The notes beneath the pieces were generated by a model, which saw nothing but the letters and a program-made list of their open reading frames with translations, ran no database searches and was not told where the DNA came from. A program made the translations under genes and the position numbers. A stretch of DNA of 64,000 nucleotides, from assembly GCF_019059575.1 (NCBI RefSeq), contig NW_024881583.1:990501-1054500 (forward strand), written 5' to 3'. Every line of letters starts with the position of its first letter. Positions within the stretch are counted from its first letter, which is position 1. Below are positions 23,395-35,300 of this stretch, piece by piece. This DNA comes from Amphibalanus amphitrite. Its lineage: Eukaryota; Arthropoda; Thecostraca; Balanomorpha; Balanidae.

Positions 23395-24650
23395 TGGTGC
23401 CCCATGACGGCATCTGAGGACCCCACGGAGACTCCAGGGGTTACGCTGCCTCTGAGGGCCCCCACGGCGGTCTCTGAGGGCCCTCGTGACACGGTCCTAG
23501 ACCCATCTCAGGTCTGAGTGCCCATCGGGCTTTAGACGGCCCACGACGGCCTCTGAGGGCCCCAAAACAACCAGGCTGCAGGGGCTATGCTGGCATCTAA
23601 GGAACCTGTGACGGTCTCTTGATGCCCCTAACGATGGACTCTGATGTCCTTACCACAGCCTCTGAGGGCCTTGCAAAGATACCTGAGGGCCCAGGGCCTA
23701 TGAAGACCGTCATGATGGCCAAGGATCTTCATGATGACCTCTGATGGTCCTCTTGAAGGCTTCTAAGGGCCCTCACAACGATTTCCACAGTGATTCCACC
23801 CGAGACGTTCACTGAGTGCCCTCACGACGATCTCTAGGACCCAATGCAAGCTTCAAATGCCCACGCTGGCGTCTGAGGGCCCCACGACGGCCTCTGATCT
23901 GGCCTCAACGCAGGCAGACTGCAGGGGTCATGCTGAGAGTCCTGTAACGAAGGCTCCTAGGGCCCACGCTGGCCTATGAAGAACCCTACGACGGCCTCTG
24001 GAGGGCCTTAACGCAGGCAGGGGACACGCTGGCCTCGGGACCCCGCGAAGATTTCAGATTCAGAGGCCCTTCACAACGACCTTTGAGGGCCTTACAAAGG
24101 TCTCTGAGAGCTTACGCAGGCTCGTGGGACTCCACACTGATTGTCAGGTCCCATGTAGGCTTGTTGAGACACTGTATCCGCTCCTGGTGCCCCTTCGCCG
24201 GCCTCTGAGAGTCTCAACACCGGAACTTCTTGGCCCTACACCGGCTTTTAGGACCATTACATCGATCTTGGTACCCACGACCCATCAAATATGTGTCCAA
24301 GCGGTTTCTAAGAATCCCCATGCATGTTCCACGGACATGAAGCCGAATTTTTGGGCTCACACGGGAGCTCTTGGGACCCCATGAACGCTCCAGGGACCTA
24401 CCTGCCTCCAAGAGCCTCACACATACTTTTGGGGCCCTAACGCTTGCCCCTGAAGGCCTCACTCAGACTCCTACCCTTTCCTCCACACCGGTTCTTTAGG
24501 CTAAACATCAGCTCCTTTGGCCTCTATCTCGGTTTTTGAGGGCCTCCATACAGGCTTTTTGGGTCCGATGCCGGTCTTTGAGAACTTTCCAGACTCTCGA
24601 GCCTACGCTGCTTTCTGAAACCCTTCAGCACCTTCTGAGGAACCGACCCT
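23395..24650. repeat. Degenerate minisatellite, CTCTGAGGGCCC motif
   Basis: An irregular array with a roughly 25-35 bp spacing repeats variants of CCTCTGAGGGCCCCACGACGG. It decays rightwards, where TTTT-GGGCCC variants dominate. The same motif recurs at 46480-46960. Confidence 0.65.
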
Positions 24651-24979
24651 GGTCGGGGACTCATTCAATCTGAGAAGTCGTGAAGGCTTCTGGAGGAGCC
24701 TCCATTGAGTCATTCAGTTTCCAGATGTTTTTTAACGGTCTTGTAAGAGCGGACCCGTAGGGCTCTCAAAGGTCCACTGCGGATCCAGAAAAGTGGTTTG
24801 AGGCTTGCGGGTGGTGGTTAGCATAAGAAAAATCACCCAGTAAAAAAACTTGTTGCATTTCACTTATTTAGGTATGCTGTGATTTTGTTAGGTTCACTGA
24901 AATATGCAAACATTTTGGATAACTTCCTGTATGGATTGTTTCCTTAACTTTTGGTTTTCATAAATCGATGATCGGCAGC

Positions 24980-26166
24980 TTAACCTTCGCCCCAGTGGGG
25001 GGGGGGGCATATGTTACCACCCTGTTGCGTTTTTTGCGTATAAATAAAAAACCGCGGCGCGCAGCGCCGCGCCGCTTGGCATAGCTTTTTGTACATCAAT
25101 TTTGGACAATGTGTGAAATTTTTGACCCCAGGTCATGTCAGGTCAGGTCACCAGGTCAAGTTAACTGACCAGGCCTAAAAAAAAGTTTGCAATCATGTCC
25201 AGCCTGCAGTGTTTGTCAGAAAGGTTTTAAACTTGGTGGATTGCATGATGTTATGGGCGCCTACAATTTGTATATCTCGGATTTTTTATATCCGTGACCT
25301 AAGGTCAGGTCAGTGGCGTGACCTTACCATTATAAGTCAATGGAGAAAAATGAAAATGCCTCTAGATACGTGTGTACGCTTGGGAACAGTCCAAATATTT
25401 CAGAATCACAATGATTTGGACCACCCGTGATGACCAAGGTGTCATTTTTGCTGATAGCCTCTACAAAGGTCATCCGAGGTCATTTGAGGCTACAAACAGA
25501 TTTCTGCCAATAACTCGCGATTGGAAAGAGATAGAACGCTGGGGATGGCTTCATTGTGTTTGTCTTGTTGAGACGCATCGAATGATATGCAACATGACCT
25601 TTTCCGGTCAGGTCATGACCTTGACCTGAGGTCAAATTTTCAAGTTGACCTTTCAAGGTCAAATTATAGTTCATTCGACGCGTCTCGTCGAGAGGAACAC
25701 GATTCTGGCAATAGAGATGTCGTGGCTTTTTCTAGTCAAAAGTTATTGTCGAAAAACACTTTGCGAAAAAAACAGCTATTTTTGGAGTTTTTGCCCTCTG
25801 GAGGCTAAACCGTTGACCTGAGGTCAATTTTGATGATAGCCTTATCGAAAGAAGAGTTCAAAAGCTATCGATTGTTTTTCAATGCGTTTTTCTAGCTATC
25901 ATAGTTCCTGAGATATAAGCATGTTTTCTGAAAAAGATAATGACACTTGGCAAATTTTGACCTTTGATGACCTCCAGTGACCCCAATATTGCTCCAAGAT
26001 AAAAAATGACCGAAATACTTTCAAACGTACGCATTGAGAGCTATCGACTGCTTTTTACCGCGTCTTTCTAGCCCTCTTAGTTTTTGAGTTAGAGGTGGGT
26101 GGTAACATATGCCCCCCCCCCCACTAGGGCGAAGTTGGCTGAGACCGCCACTGGGGCGCGGGTTAA
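24980..26166. mobile_element. TTAA-flanked piggyBac-like non-autonomous element, copy 1
   Basis: Bounded by TTAA (24980-24983 and 26163-26166). The left end reads CCTTCGCCCCAGTGG, a G-run, then CATATGTTACCACCC. The right end is the inverse, preceded by an extra CCACTGGGGCGCGGG block. The interior is dense in AGGTCA/TGACCT half-sites and has a central fold-back (GAGACGCATCGA near 25570 versus TCGACGCGTCTC near 25675). Non-coding. Near-identical to 33149-34340. Confidence 0.75.
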
Positions 26167-27171
26167 AAAGTAAAAGGGCCCAAAACCTTCAGTGGGGCCC
26201 CTTGAGAAAATTTTGCATCCCCATCCAAAATTTATTTTACATTCCTCCCAGTGCGGGGGCGGATAGGGGTCGTCGGATAGGTCGGAAACTTTTGCCCTCC
26301 CCAAACGGATCGGCTGGATCCGCCCCTGATTCTGATGACGGTGCAATATAAAGTAGAACGGTTTAATTTAGTACTTGCTGTCTCTTTATTTCTTAACCGG
26401 TGATTAATCTCTGAATTGTAAAATTTTAGCTGTTGTGTAAAATAATTTTATCAGAATGGCACATGAATATGCATTGTACAACGGTGTTTTCGCAACAAGT
26501 TCGCACTAACTACGGCTGCAATAATTTAGTCGCTGTAACATTCCTTGCAATCAGCTGTTGGTGACGCTTCTGACGCATGTTTTCAGAAATGCGTAGTTCA
26601 TTGGTGGTTAGTTGGTTTTTGCTCGGATTTTGCATGATTTGTTTTATGTGTAGATCGACCGGATGCTCATTATTCACCGTGTCACTATTTATTTTTAACT
26701 GGAAATCGCATATCTTTTTCTATCAACATTCATTTTGATAGCAATATCATTCCAGAAGCCTAACATTGAGAGGGAGCCAGAGTGAAATTTTGATCCTCAG
26801 CCAATGCTGAAGGGTAAGGTGAGAGAAAGATTTTACTGAACTCTTTTCAGAAAGGAATTTCAAATGTATTGATGCATTATTCATTTTCCACTACAGTGTG
26901 CACTTCCTGAGGACTTAGCATAGCAATTTCAAGTCCTTACTATTTGATTGGCTGTCTTTTTATGCACAGCAATGAAGCAAGTAAGGTTTATATAGCTCTA
27001 GCATTGACCCAGCTGTATTTTTTCTTGCAAAAGCAGGTTTTTGAAATTGCGGGTTTTTGGCAGGTTCGGCTCAGCCAAAATCAGCTTGCGGGTAGTTGTG
27101 GTTGGGCAAGGGGTAGCTGCGGGGCGGGGCGGGTAATGAAATTGCAAATTTGTGGCATCTCTAGTCCGTAC

Positions 27172-28507
27172 TGTTATGGAGCACTCGACCACAGAGGTCC
27201 CTACCGGGTAAAGTCCGTCACACAGGGCATATAACGGACTTAATTACACTTACAGGTACAACAGACGGTCCAATGTCACGGGCGCACACAACGTTTACAC
27301 ACAACGCTTACACACAACGTTCAATTACACAACACTCTCGTACCGAGGTAAAAACACTGTTCACATGTCACACTCTAGACCCGCCACGGCTGAGGGCGCC
27401 TCACATCGCGCCGCTGCGCAGGCAACAAACATTAGCTTAACATGAGCGCAGCCTCTGATCGGCAGCGGTCATTCGCCTCTCTCGAACCAGCTCGGGCCCC
27501 CGCGGCCTTCGGACGTCGAATGACGTCCCTACGGCGGTTGCAAGCACGCCGGGTTGAGTTCATACTTCATACCCAAGTTTGCATGAGTATCCTCCTTTTC
27601 CAGCTGTACGTCAAAGGAGAGCATTGCAGTGGGTGACTCTCCACCACTCTAAGTTGAAGTGGCGATATTCAGCGAAGGGCCGCCGCTGCGACTCTAAACT
27701 GGGGTCACTCTGCCTCGCCCTGTCCTCGTCTGATCGACATCACCCCAGACAGCGCAGGCAGACTGGCACGCTGCCTGCATGTAGATGGAGCGCCACATTT
27801 GGCCCAGCCTGACCCCAGCCGGCGCCAAAACAGTCTGTGGGGAGCGGGCTGACATCCTCTCCTTTTGGACACCTGGCCACATACAAATGCAGCGTCCACA
27901 CTACTACTAGTCACTGGACCACAGTCACTCTTGCCACTCTTCCCCTACTTGTCATGACGCACCGGCACTCACTGTAGTCTCTTGTGATAACACCAGCACT
28001 CACTGTGACCACAACTCGGGCGATCTACCCCGCTCAGTCCCCCAGGCCGCACGTGTCCTGTCCCGACAACGGACGGTGTCGGCCGACGGCTGCTAGGAGA
28101 CCAGTGCTCTCATACTACTCTCGGACTGGTCGCCGTTCGGCCGCCGCGCCACCTCCAGAAACCCGTTGTACGGCCGGCTCTTGGCCATGGGGAGGGTCTC
28201 CTCGGCAGCGGCAGCCGTACTGTCGACCGCCTCGGCCCGCCTCCTCTTCCAACTGTGTGGGCGGGAGAAACGGTGTGTCAGAACTGCCCGAACGACATCA
28301 GACGGGTGTCGCAGGCAATGATAACATGAACAAGCGCGAGTAATTATAGGTTACCTTTCTCATCGCCGTTTCAGCCAAGTTTCTGATCGCAGATAAACGA
28401 AACTATTGTTAAAGAAAACAGTTTCAGGTCATGTGGGAGAACATCGTAAGTCAAATGGTGGATGCAGCTGTGACGACCCAGTCTGTAAAATGATCGGATG
28501 TTCGTTC
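27172..28507. other. Region between the hAT block and the SLC22 stop codon
   Basis: Moderately GC-rich from about 27370 to 28310, with several short open frames on both strands that lack splice support or recognisable domains. It should include the SLC22 3'UTR. No obvious minus-strand AATAAA was found. Confidence 0.4.
27283..27322. repeat. Short tandem repeat ACACAACGYTT
   Basis: Three imperfect 13-bp units (ACACAACGTTTAC type) in the flank to the right of the large hAT. Confidence 0.7.
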
Positions 28508-31500
28508 TTACCACCGCCACCGAATGTTGGGCTCGCCCTTGCCGAAGTTCTCGCCCTCCTCCATGGTCTCCGGCAGATGCTGGTGCAGCGTCTCCGGCAG
28601 GAAGAACGACACAAACGCGCCCAGCAGCGTGACGCTGCCCATGATGATCACAGGCAGAAGACGGCCGTACGCTTTCTGCCGGACAGACACTCAGTCTGAG
28701 ACTCTGCACCTAGACTACACTAAGATTGAGGTCTTAGACTTGGACAGTCAGACTGTACACTCAGCCAGATTGTAGCTAGTAGCTACACTCGGACTCAGGG
28801 CCGAGCTATCGGGTACGGCGGCATCAGGCCTACACAGGCCTAAATAGGCGCAGATAAAATGCAAAGTAGTTACTTATATGCATGGACAGTGGTCAGGCGA
28901 CCTCGCGCACAACGAGAAGGCAATGGAACGGGAGTATATAATCCGACAGCCTCGACACAGAGACATACATGGAGCTCGGATGACCTCGCCTACAAGGACA
29001 CGCTACACAGGGACAGTAGTAGTTTTCGGCGCCTTCATGGCACCAGTAGACCGGAACAGTCACAACGTCTTGATCGATGCAGCGAGCGTTTACAGCACAA
29101 GGAAGCTGAGGTGACTATAACCATCAGAGACAGGCACATCCCACAGGTAAAGGTACAAAGCTAAAATGCGAATGCTCAGTAGTTTTTTCGCACATATTTA
29201 TAAGAGCATATAATTAAAACAATGTTCTTCGATAATCGATATGATGCTCGTAAGAATAACTGCAGCTTCAGCCTAGCCTAGTATTTTCTGAAGCAAAGCT
29301 CGCTGTTTTAGAAAGTTTTTATTTCATAACGCTGGAACAATGTCGTTTCATCTGCCACTAACCAGCTCCAGGATCTGTGGGAAGATGAGCAGGCCGATGC
29401 CGGCAAAGAACGAGGCCACGGCCATGGCCTGCGAGCGGATGACGGTCGGCAGAAGCTCGCCGCTGAACACGTAGATGACGGCGAAGCTGCCGGCGATGCC
29501 GAACTTGCCGACCATGGCCAGCGTCACCGTCCACCAGACCGCCTCTGAAGGCATAGCGGAAGACCATGGTGTCAGCAGTTTGAACTGGAGTACGGAAAGT
29601 GACTCCTGATGGGTGCAAGCCAACTCCGTGGAAGGACTGGGAACGTAAGATGACGGAGCGCCAGACACCGGTGACGTGTACAGGAACTGGCAAATGGATT
29701 GCAAAGTGACGTATTGGAGTGTAAGACAGAGTAACTGGATGCCTACGACAAATGACAACTCGGGTGTCAGAATAGGAGATGGTGAGGGAATAGGAAGATG
29801 GAGGTTGTCGACTGAACGACAGAGGCACCGAGGAATGGCACAGGTGTCAAACGACGCATGACCGTCAGACAGAGTAGCATTAATATTGAGCACAGACACA
29901 ACATGCAGTGCCATGAGACAGTGCTGACTACTGAATACAGCCACCGATACGCCATTGCCTATGTAAGTGGCATTGACAGAATCGTGTCGTCAAGATTCAC
30001 TCCAATGTCTGCATCCCATTCCAACTCATTAAATCCCTGTCACATACCCAACAATCATGTTCCCTCTCCGCTAACCTTTCGGCACGAAGATGCAGCTGAC
30101 ACAGGCCAGCCCGCCGAGCAGCATGGTGGCACACAGACTGAGCCTGCGACCCCACCGCTCCATCGTGTACATGACGATGAAGTAGCTGGGCACCTCCACC
30201 ATGGCGCTGATGAAGAAGGCCAGGTAGTCGGAGACGCCCAGGTCGGTGGCGTTGTAGCTCAGCCCGTTGTAGACGATGGCGTTCGCCGTCCAGCTGAAGG
30301 TGATGATGAGGAACTTTTTGCGGATGTTGGGGTAGCCGCAGACCAGACAGCGCATGGAGACGGGCGCCGGCTCGGCGGGCACATCCGGCTCGTTCAGCTC
30401 CTAGAACAAGGGAACCACTCGTATGTAACGTCTGAAACTCGCCTTTATCTGGCTAGAACTCGAGCTGATATGGCCTGATACTCCAACAATGGTTACATAG
30501 TGTCACAGAGAGGGCGTCAGGCCGCGTGAAGCAAAGATCCCCCACACCACATATCGTATCAATTTTCGCTAATCATTGTAGCGATTTGAGAGAATTCACT
30601 CACCTTTATGCCTTCCAGGTAATTCGTTGGTATGGGCTTCTTGTTGACCTTGGCGATTTTCTGGACTATTCGCTCGGCCTCCTCTAATCGGCCGTTCTGG
30701 ATCAGCCATCGTGGAGACTCGGGCATAATCCAGTAATATCTGCAGTGAGGAGAACTCTTATGTGATACCTAGTCTATGTAGTTTCACAGGTCAAGTAGCC
30801 TAATTTACGAATGATTTTTTTTTTACTGCTTACCTACAACACCAACTTTATCTCATTTTCACAGAAAAATAACAAGGACAAACTTCCATGCCTCCTTATT
30901 CGCTACCAGTATCTAAATATATAACGAAATTGGTCTCCGGCTGGTAGCACTATTGTTTCGATCATGCAATTGTTAGAGGTCAAACACCACCCATTAGGAC
31001 GGAAATCGTCTGGTCTAGGGCTGATACTAAGACTATCCTTGCTAAACTGTGCCTCACATCTGCTGGTTAGGCTCGGATCAAACGTCCCACAGACACTCAG
31101 CAGCGCCTAGCAGCGCCCTGTTTCAGTACTCACGACGCGAGTAGCACCCAGGGCACTGACAGACTCAGTGACAGCACAAACCAGTGCCGGCACAGGTAGG
31201 CGATGCCCGCCAGCAGCGCCAGCGCGAACGCGAAGAACACGCAGATCACCATACCGGCGAACGTGCGGTAGGCGGGACCCATCAGCTCCAGCGCTGACGG
31301 GCGGAGTGGGAGGGTCAGGTGGGCTGCGTGTTTCTGTTAGCGATGCCGTAAATGCGCCTCAGGTGAGGTAGATTCTTGCTCAGCAATCGGCAGCCAGCGA
31401 TCAAATAAGTCCGTTTCGGTCTTGGAGGTACCGCCAATATATAAGTGCCAGTATACTACATAATATAGTTAGTTTCAATACTACAGTGCCAATGCGTTTG

Positions 31501-32378
31501 TGATAACACATGGCTGAATAATTGAATCATATGATAAAAGGCTGCTTATGAAAGATCAGAAGATCCTGCTCAACTGTCGAAAAGAGTTAACTTAGCTTAC
31601 AATGCGGCAGGCTAATTAAACGGGTGATGAGCACAGTTACGTCACACTCGATGCTGTCTCACTCACCAAGAATGAACGGAATCTGGTAGAGCGCCGGGAA
31701 GGTGAACCCCACCACGGTCCTGATGGCCATGTACATGGTGAAGTTGGTCGAGAAGCTGCACAGGATGGACAGTGGGATAGCTACCAGCATGATGACCAAG
31801 GTGCCGGTTCGGCGGCCCCACCTGCCGGTCAGCGGCGGCAGCACGTGACACGGGCTAGGCGCGCGGTGGCGGGTCATTATTCACGGACCGCACACGGGCG
31901 GAATACGTGGCTCAGTGTCGGCGCCTAGCCCAGCTCCTCTGACGGCAGCGGGCGTCCTATAAGGCCGTCTGACGCCACCGTGTTGGCACAGCTGAATCGG
32001 TTGTACCCCCTGACCCGTGATATGATCATCAGACGTCTTACAGGGATGGCTGTAGGCTTATCTTTGGCAGGCTACAATGAAATAACGAAACAGCATCATT
32101 AGCTGATGTAATACGGAATGCATGCATGGACAAGCTATAAATAAAATGGGAAACGTAGACGGCAAAAGGCAAAAAGCGCTCACAAGCTTTGTGTCATTCA
32201 GTATGCTGTGTTGCAGGCTAGTCTACAAATAGTCGGAGCGCAGGACGAGTCAGTAATGAGTTGTTCGCACTCACTTGTCTGCCATCCAGCCGAACAGTAC
32301 GTTGCCGAAGAGACTGCCCGTGAAGAACAGCGTGATGCTGAAACCGGGCTGCCACTTGTCCGCACAAACCAGATCAAA
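28508..32378 (-). CDS. SLC22 exons 3-9: transporter core
   Basis: Seven exons separated by short introns (203-687 bp) encode residues 130-538, i.e. TM2 to TM12 and the C-terminal tail. Exon 3 opens with FDLVCADKW after a polypyrimidine tract ending TTCCAG. The MFS signature is split across the exon 3/4 junction (ADK/WGRR). Confidence 0.88.
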
Positions 32379-35300
32379 CTGGAATAGCGTCCAAAAAAGT
32401 ACCAGGGTGGTGACCTCAACTACACACAACACCATACCTACATAATCGCTCATAATTGTGATACGCCAGGTCGAATTGGAACAACTCATAAAAATAAAAC
32501 CAAGCGTAGCTAAAAAAATCCAGTATCCTCTAACTGCACATTCGCAGCGCACCTAAAACTGCACACAAATAACGCGCAGGGGGTGACTACAATTATGCAC
32601 TACACGGTATCTATGTATGTACAGGGTGATTTTTTTTACTTGTTAAAAAGTAATGAGGTTTAGTGGCGTTAAAATGCAAATATATATTGCAAAATTATAT
32701 ACCAGCATGACGAGCATTCTGGGACATTTTGATTTCATGCAGACACGATGTGAAGGAACGTCCATCGTGTATTTTACTTGTGCTTGAAGCTACCCCCTCT
32801 CTCACCGACACGAATCAGCCCGCCTGAGCACGTGTTGAACAGCACCGTGGACTCCTAGACCCTTTAGCCGGACTGAAAAGGCTCCTATCACCCATTTTTA
32901 GCTCTGCAAGAGATTTCCACTGTTTTCTTGTTATATCTGCCATACCTGGGTCCAAAAACTAGAAGTCTAGAAAGTGCAGGTCGATGATTTTGGTACTGGC
33001 GGCCCTGGTGGTGTCTGATTCGCTGTTTTTGTTTCTCCCTGAAGAATGATTCTTCAGAGGCTGCACATACGCCAGATGGACCGTTTGAAGGCTATTTATG
33101 ACTATAAGCTTGTTCGTGCATTATTTAATGTCTTTCTGAGGTATCTCCTTAACCTTCGCCCCAGTGGGGGGGGGGGGGGCATATGTTACCACCCTGTCGC
33201 GTTTTTTGCGTGTAAATAATAAACCGCGGCGCGTAGCGCCGCGCCGCTTGGGGTAGCTTTTGGTACATCAATTTTGGACAATGTGTGAAATTTTTGACCC
33301 CAGGTCATGTCAGGTCAGGTCACCAGGTCAAGTTAACTGACCAAGCCTAAAAAAAAGTTTGCGATCATGTCCAGCCTGCAGTGTTTGTCAGAAAGGTTTC
33401 AAACTTGGTGGATTGCATGATGTTATAGACGCCTACAATTTGTATATCTCGGATTTTTTATATCTGTGACCTAAGGTCAGGTCAGTGTCGTGACCTTACC
33501 ATTATAAGGCAATGGAGAAAAATGAAAATGTCTCTAGATCCGTGTGTACGCATAGGAACAGTCCAAATATTTCAGAATCACAATTATTTGGACCACCCGT
33601 GATTACCAAGGTGTCGTTTTTGCTGATAGCCTCTAGAAAAGTCATCCGAGGTCATTTGAGGCTACAAACAGATTTTTGCCAATAACTCTCGATTGGAAAG
33701 AGATAGAACGCTGGGGATGGCCTCATTGTGTTTGTCTTGCCGAGACGCATCGATTGATATGCAACATGACCTTTTCCGGTCAGGTCATGACCTTGACCTG
33801 AGGTCAAATTTTCAAGTTGACCTTCCAAGGTCAAATTATAGTTCATTCGACGCGTCTCGGCGAGAGGAACACGATTCTGGCAATAGAAATGTCGTGGCTT
33901 TTTTTAGTCGAAAGTTATTGTCGAAAAACACTTTTCGTAAAAACAGCTATTTTTGGAGTTTTTGCCCTCTGGAGGCTAAACCGTTGACCTGATGTCAATT
34001 TTGATAATAACCTTTTCATAAGAAGAGTTTAATAACTATCGATTGCTTTTCCATTCGTTTTTCTAGCTATCATAGTTCCTGAGATAAATGCATGTTTTCT
34101 GAGAAATATATTGACATTTGGCAAATTTTGACCTTTGATGACCTCCAGTGACCCCAATATTGTTCTAAGATGAAAATGACCTAAGTACTTTCAAACGTAC
34201 GCATTGAGAGCTATCGACTGTTTTTACCGCGTCTTCCTAGCCCTCTTAGTTTTTGAGTTAGAGGTGGGTGGTAACATATGCCCCCCCCCCCCCCCCACTA
34301 GGGCGAAGTTGGCTGAGACCGCCACTGGGGCGCGGGTTAATGATCGTATGCTTCGAACTGCTTCAATGCTTCAAAATCATCGTTTTGTGTCGTTCCTTAC
34401 TGAACGGCGGTGGACCATGCGTGCCCGATTGGTGGGACATTTTCAGGCTCCATTGGGGCCGAGGCCTTCGGCTAAAAGGGACAAATCATGACACCATACA
34501 AAATGTCCCACATTTATCTACCACGTGCATTACTTTTTTGCACACGATTTTTCGATTTAGGGACCACCATTGACGTTTACTTTTTAACAGTTAAAAAAAA
34601 TCACCCTGCACCCTTTTATATTGTCAATATGTACATCATATTGACAATATAAAAGTCGAACTGAAACGGCACAAAAAAACGCACGCATTAACAAAAGGCA
34701 TAATGTTGAAAATCGGGCCCAAGGACGGCAAGATGTTTCCTTGCGACTACCAGTGCTGAGTAAAATAGCATTTCACGCTTTAGATCATTGTTTGCCCCTT
34801 TAGATTATTTAAGTTCGAGAGAAAGCAGAGTGTCCACGGGTGCCTCGTGTCGTCTTTTACTCTAGTTACGTCGTGGCGCGGGTACTGCGATGTAGGTACG
34901 GGGAGAAGAGGGAGAACAGGGAAGGGGGGGCTGTTCCGGTCCGTAGGCCCCGGTTGGCTCAAACAAGGATACCGCGCTCATTGCTGCAGCCGGCCGACCC
35001 CGACCAGCCGTGCTTCCTCAGTCCGATACAAGTGATAGCGCAGGCCGTAAAGGCCTGCTGGCTCCGCGGCATTCACTGATAAAGCCTTTTGAATTGTAAA
35101 TCACATCCCGGCCCGTGCTAGACGTCAAATAACACCAATAGACGATACATTAATAGTCCCGAAAAGGAGCAGATAGGGAGATGTCTTCAATCCTTGAAAG
35201 GTACACACGTGATCGGTTGTCGGCTGAACGTTTTGTGACCGTACAAGGCATGTAGAAATGTGCTGCGTGCGAGCGGTAATCACCTTTGAGTGCGAGTGAC

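Larger units (their letters stand above)
22833..26328. mobile_element. hAT-type element nested in the larger hAT
   Basis: Left end CAGTGGCGGATCCAGGGG and right end TGGATCCGCCCCTG are inverses. An identical 8-bp duplication ATTCTGAT flanks both (22825-22832 and 26329-26336). Near each end is GAGGGCAAAA or TTTTGCCCTCCCC. The interior is non-coding: a degenerate GGGCCC-rich repeat (about 23395-24650), then the TTAA element at 24980-26166. Non-autonomous. Confidence 0.8.
16877..27163. mobile_element. 10.3 kb hAT-type element with nested insertions
   Basis: The left end TAGAGATGCCA (16877-16887) and its exact inverse at 27153-27163 are flanked by an identical 8-bp duplication GTCCGTAC (16869-16876 and 27164-27171). 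Both subterminal regions carry GCGGGTTTT/AAAACCCGC motifs, typical of one group of invertebrate hAT elements. No hAT transposase is readable. The original element is probably the outer 16877-about 17950 and 26337-27163; the middle is filled by a retrotransposon ORF, a second hAT and a TTAA element. The matching duplication shows the whole block is bounded by one insertion event. Confidence 0.78.

Noticed and set aside
24124-24462. Open frames on both strands in the GGGCCC array
   Set aside because: Minisatellite sequence with few stops; no conserved domain.
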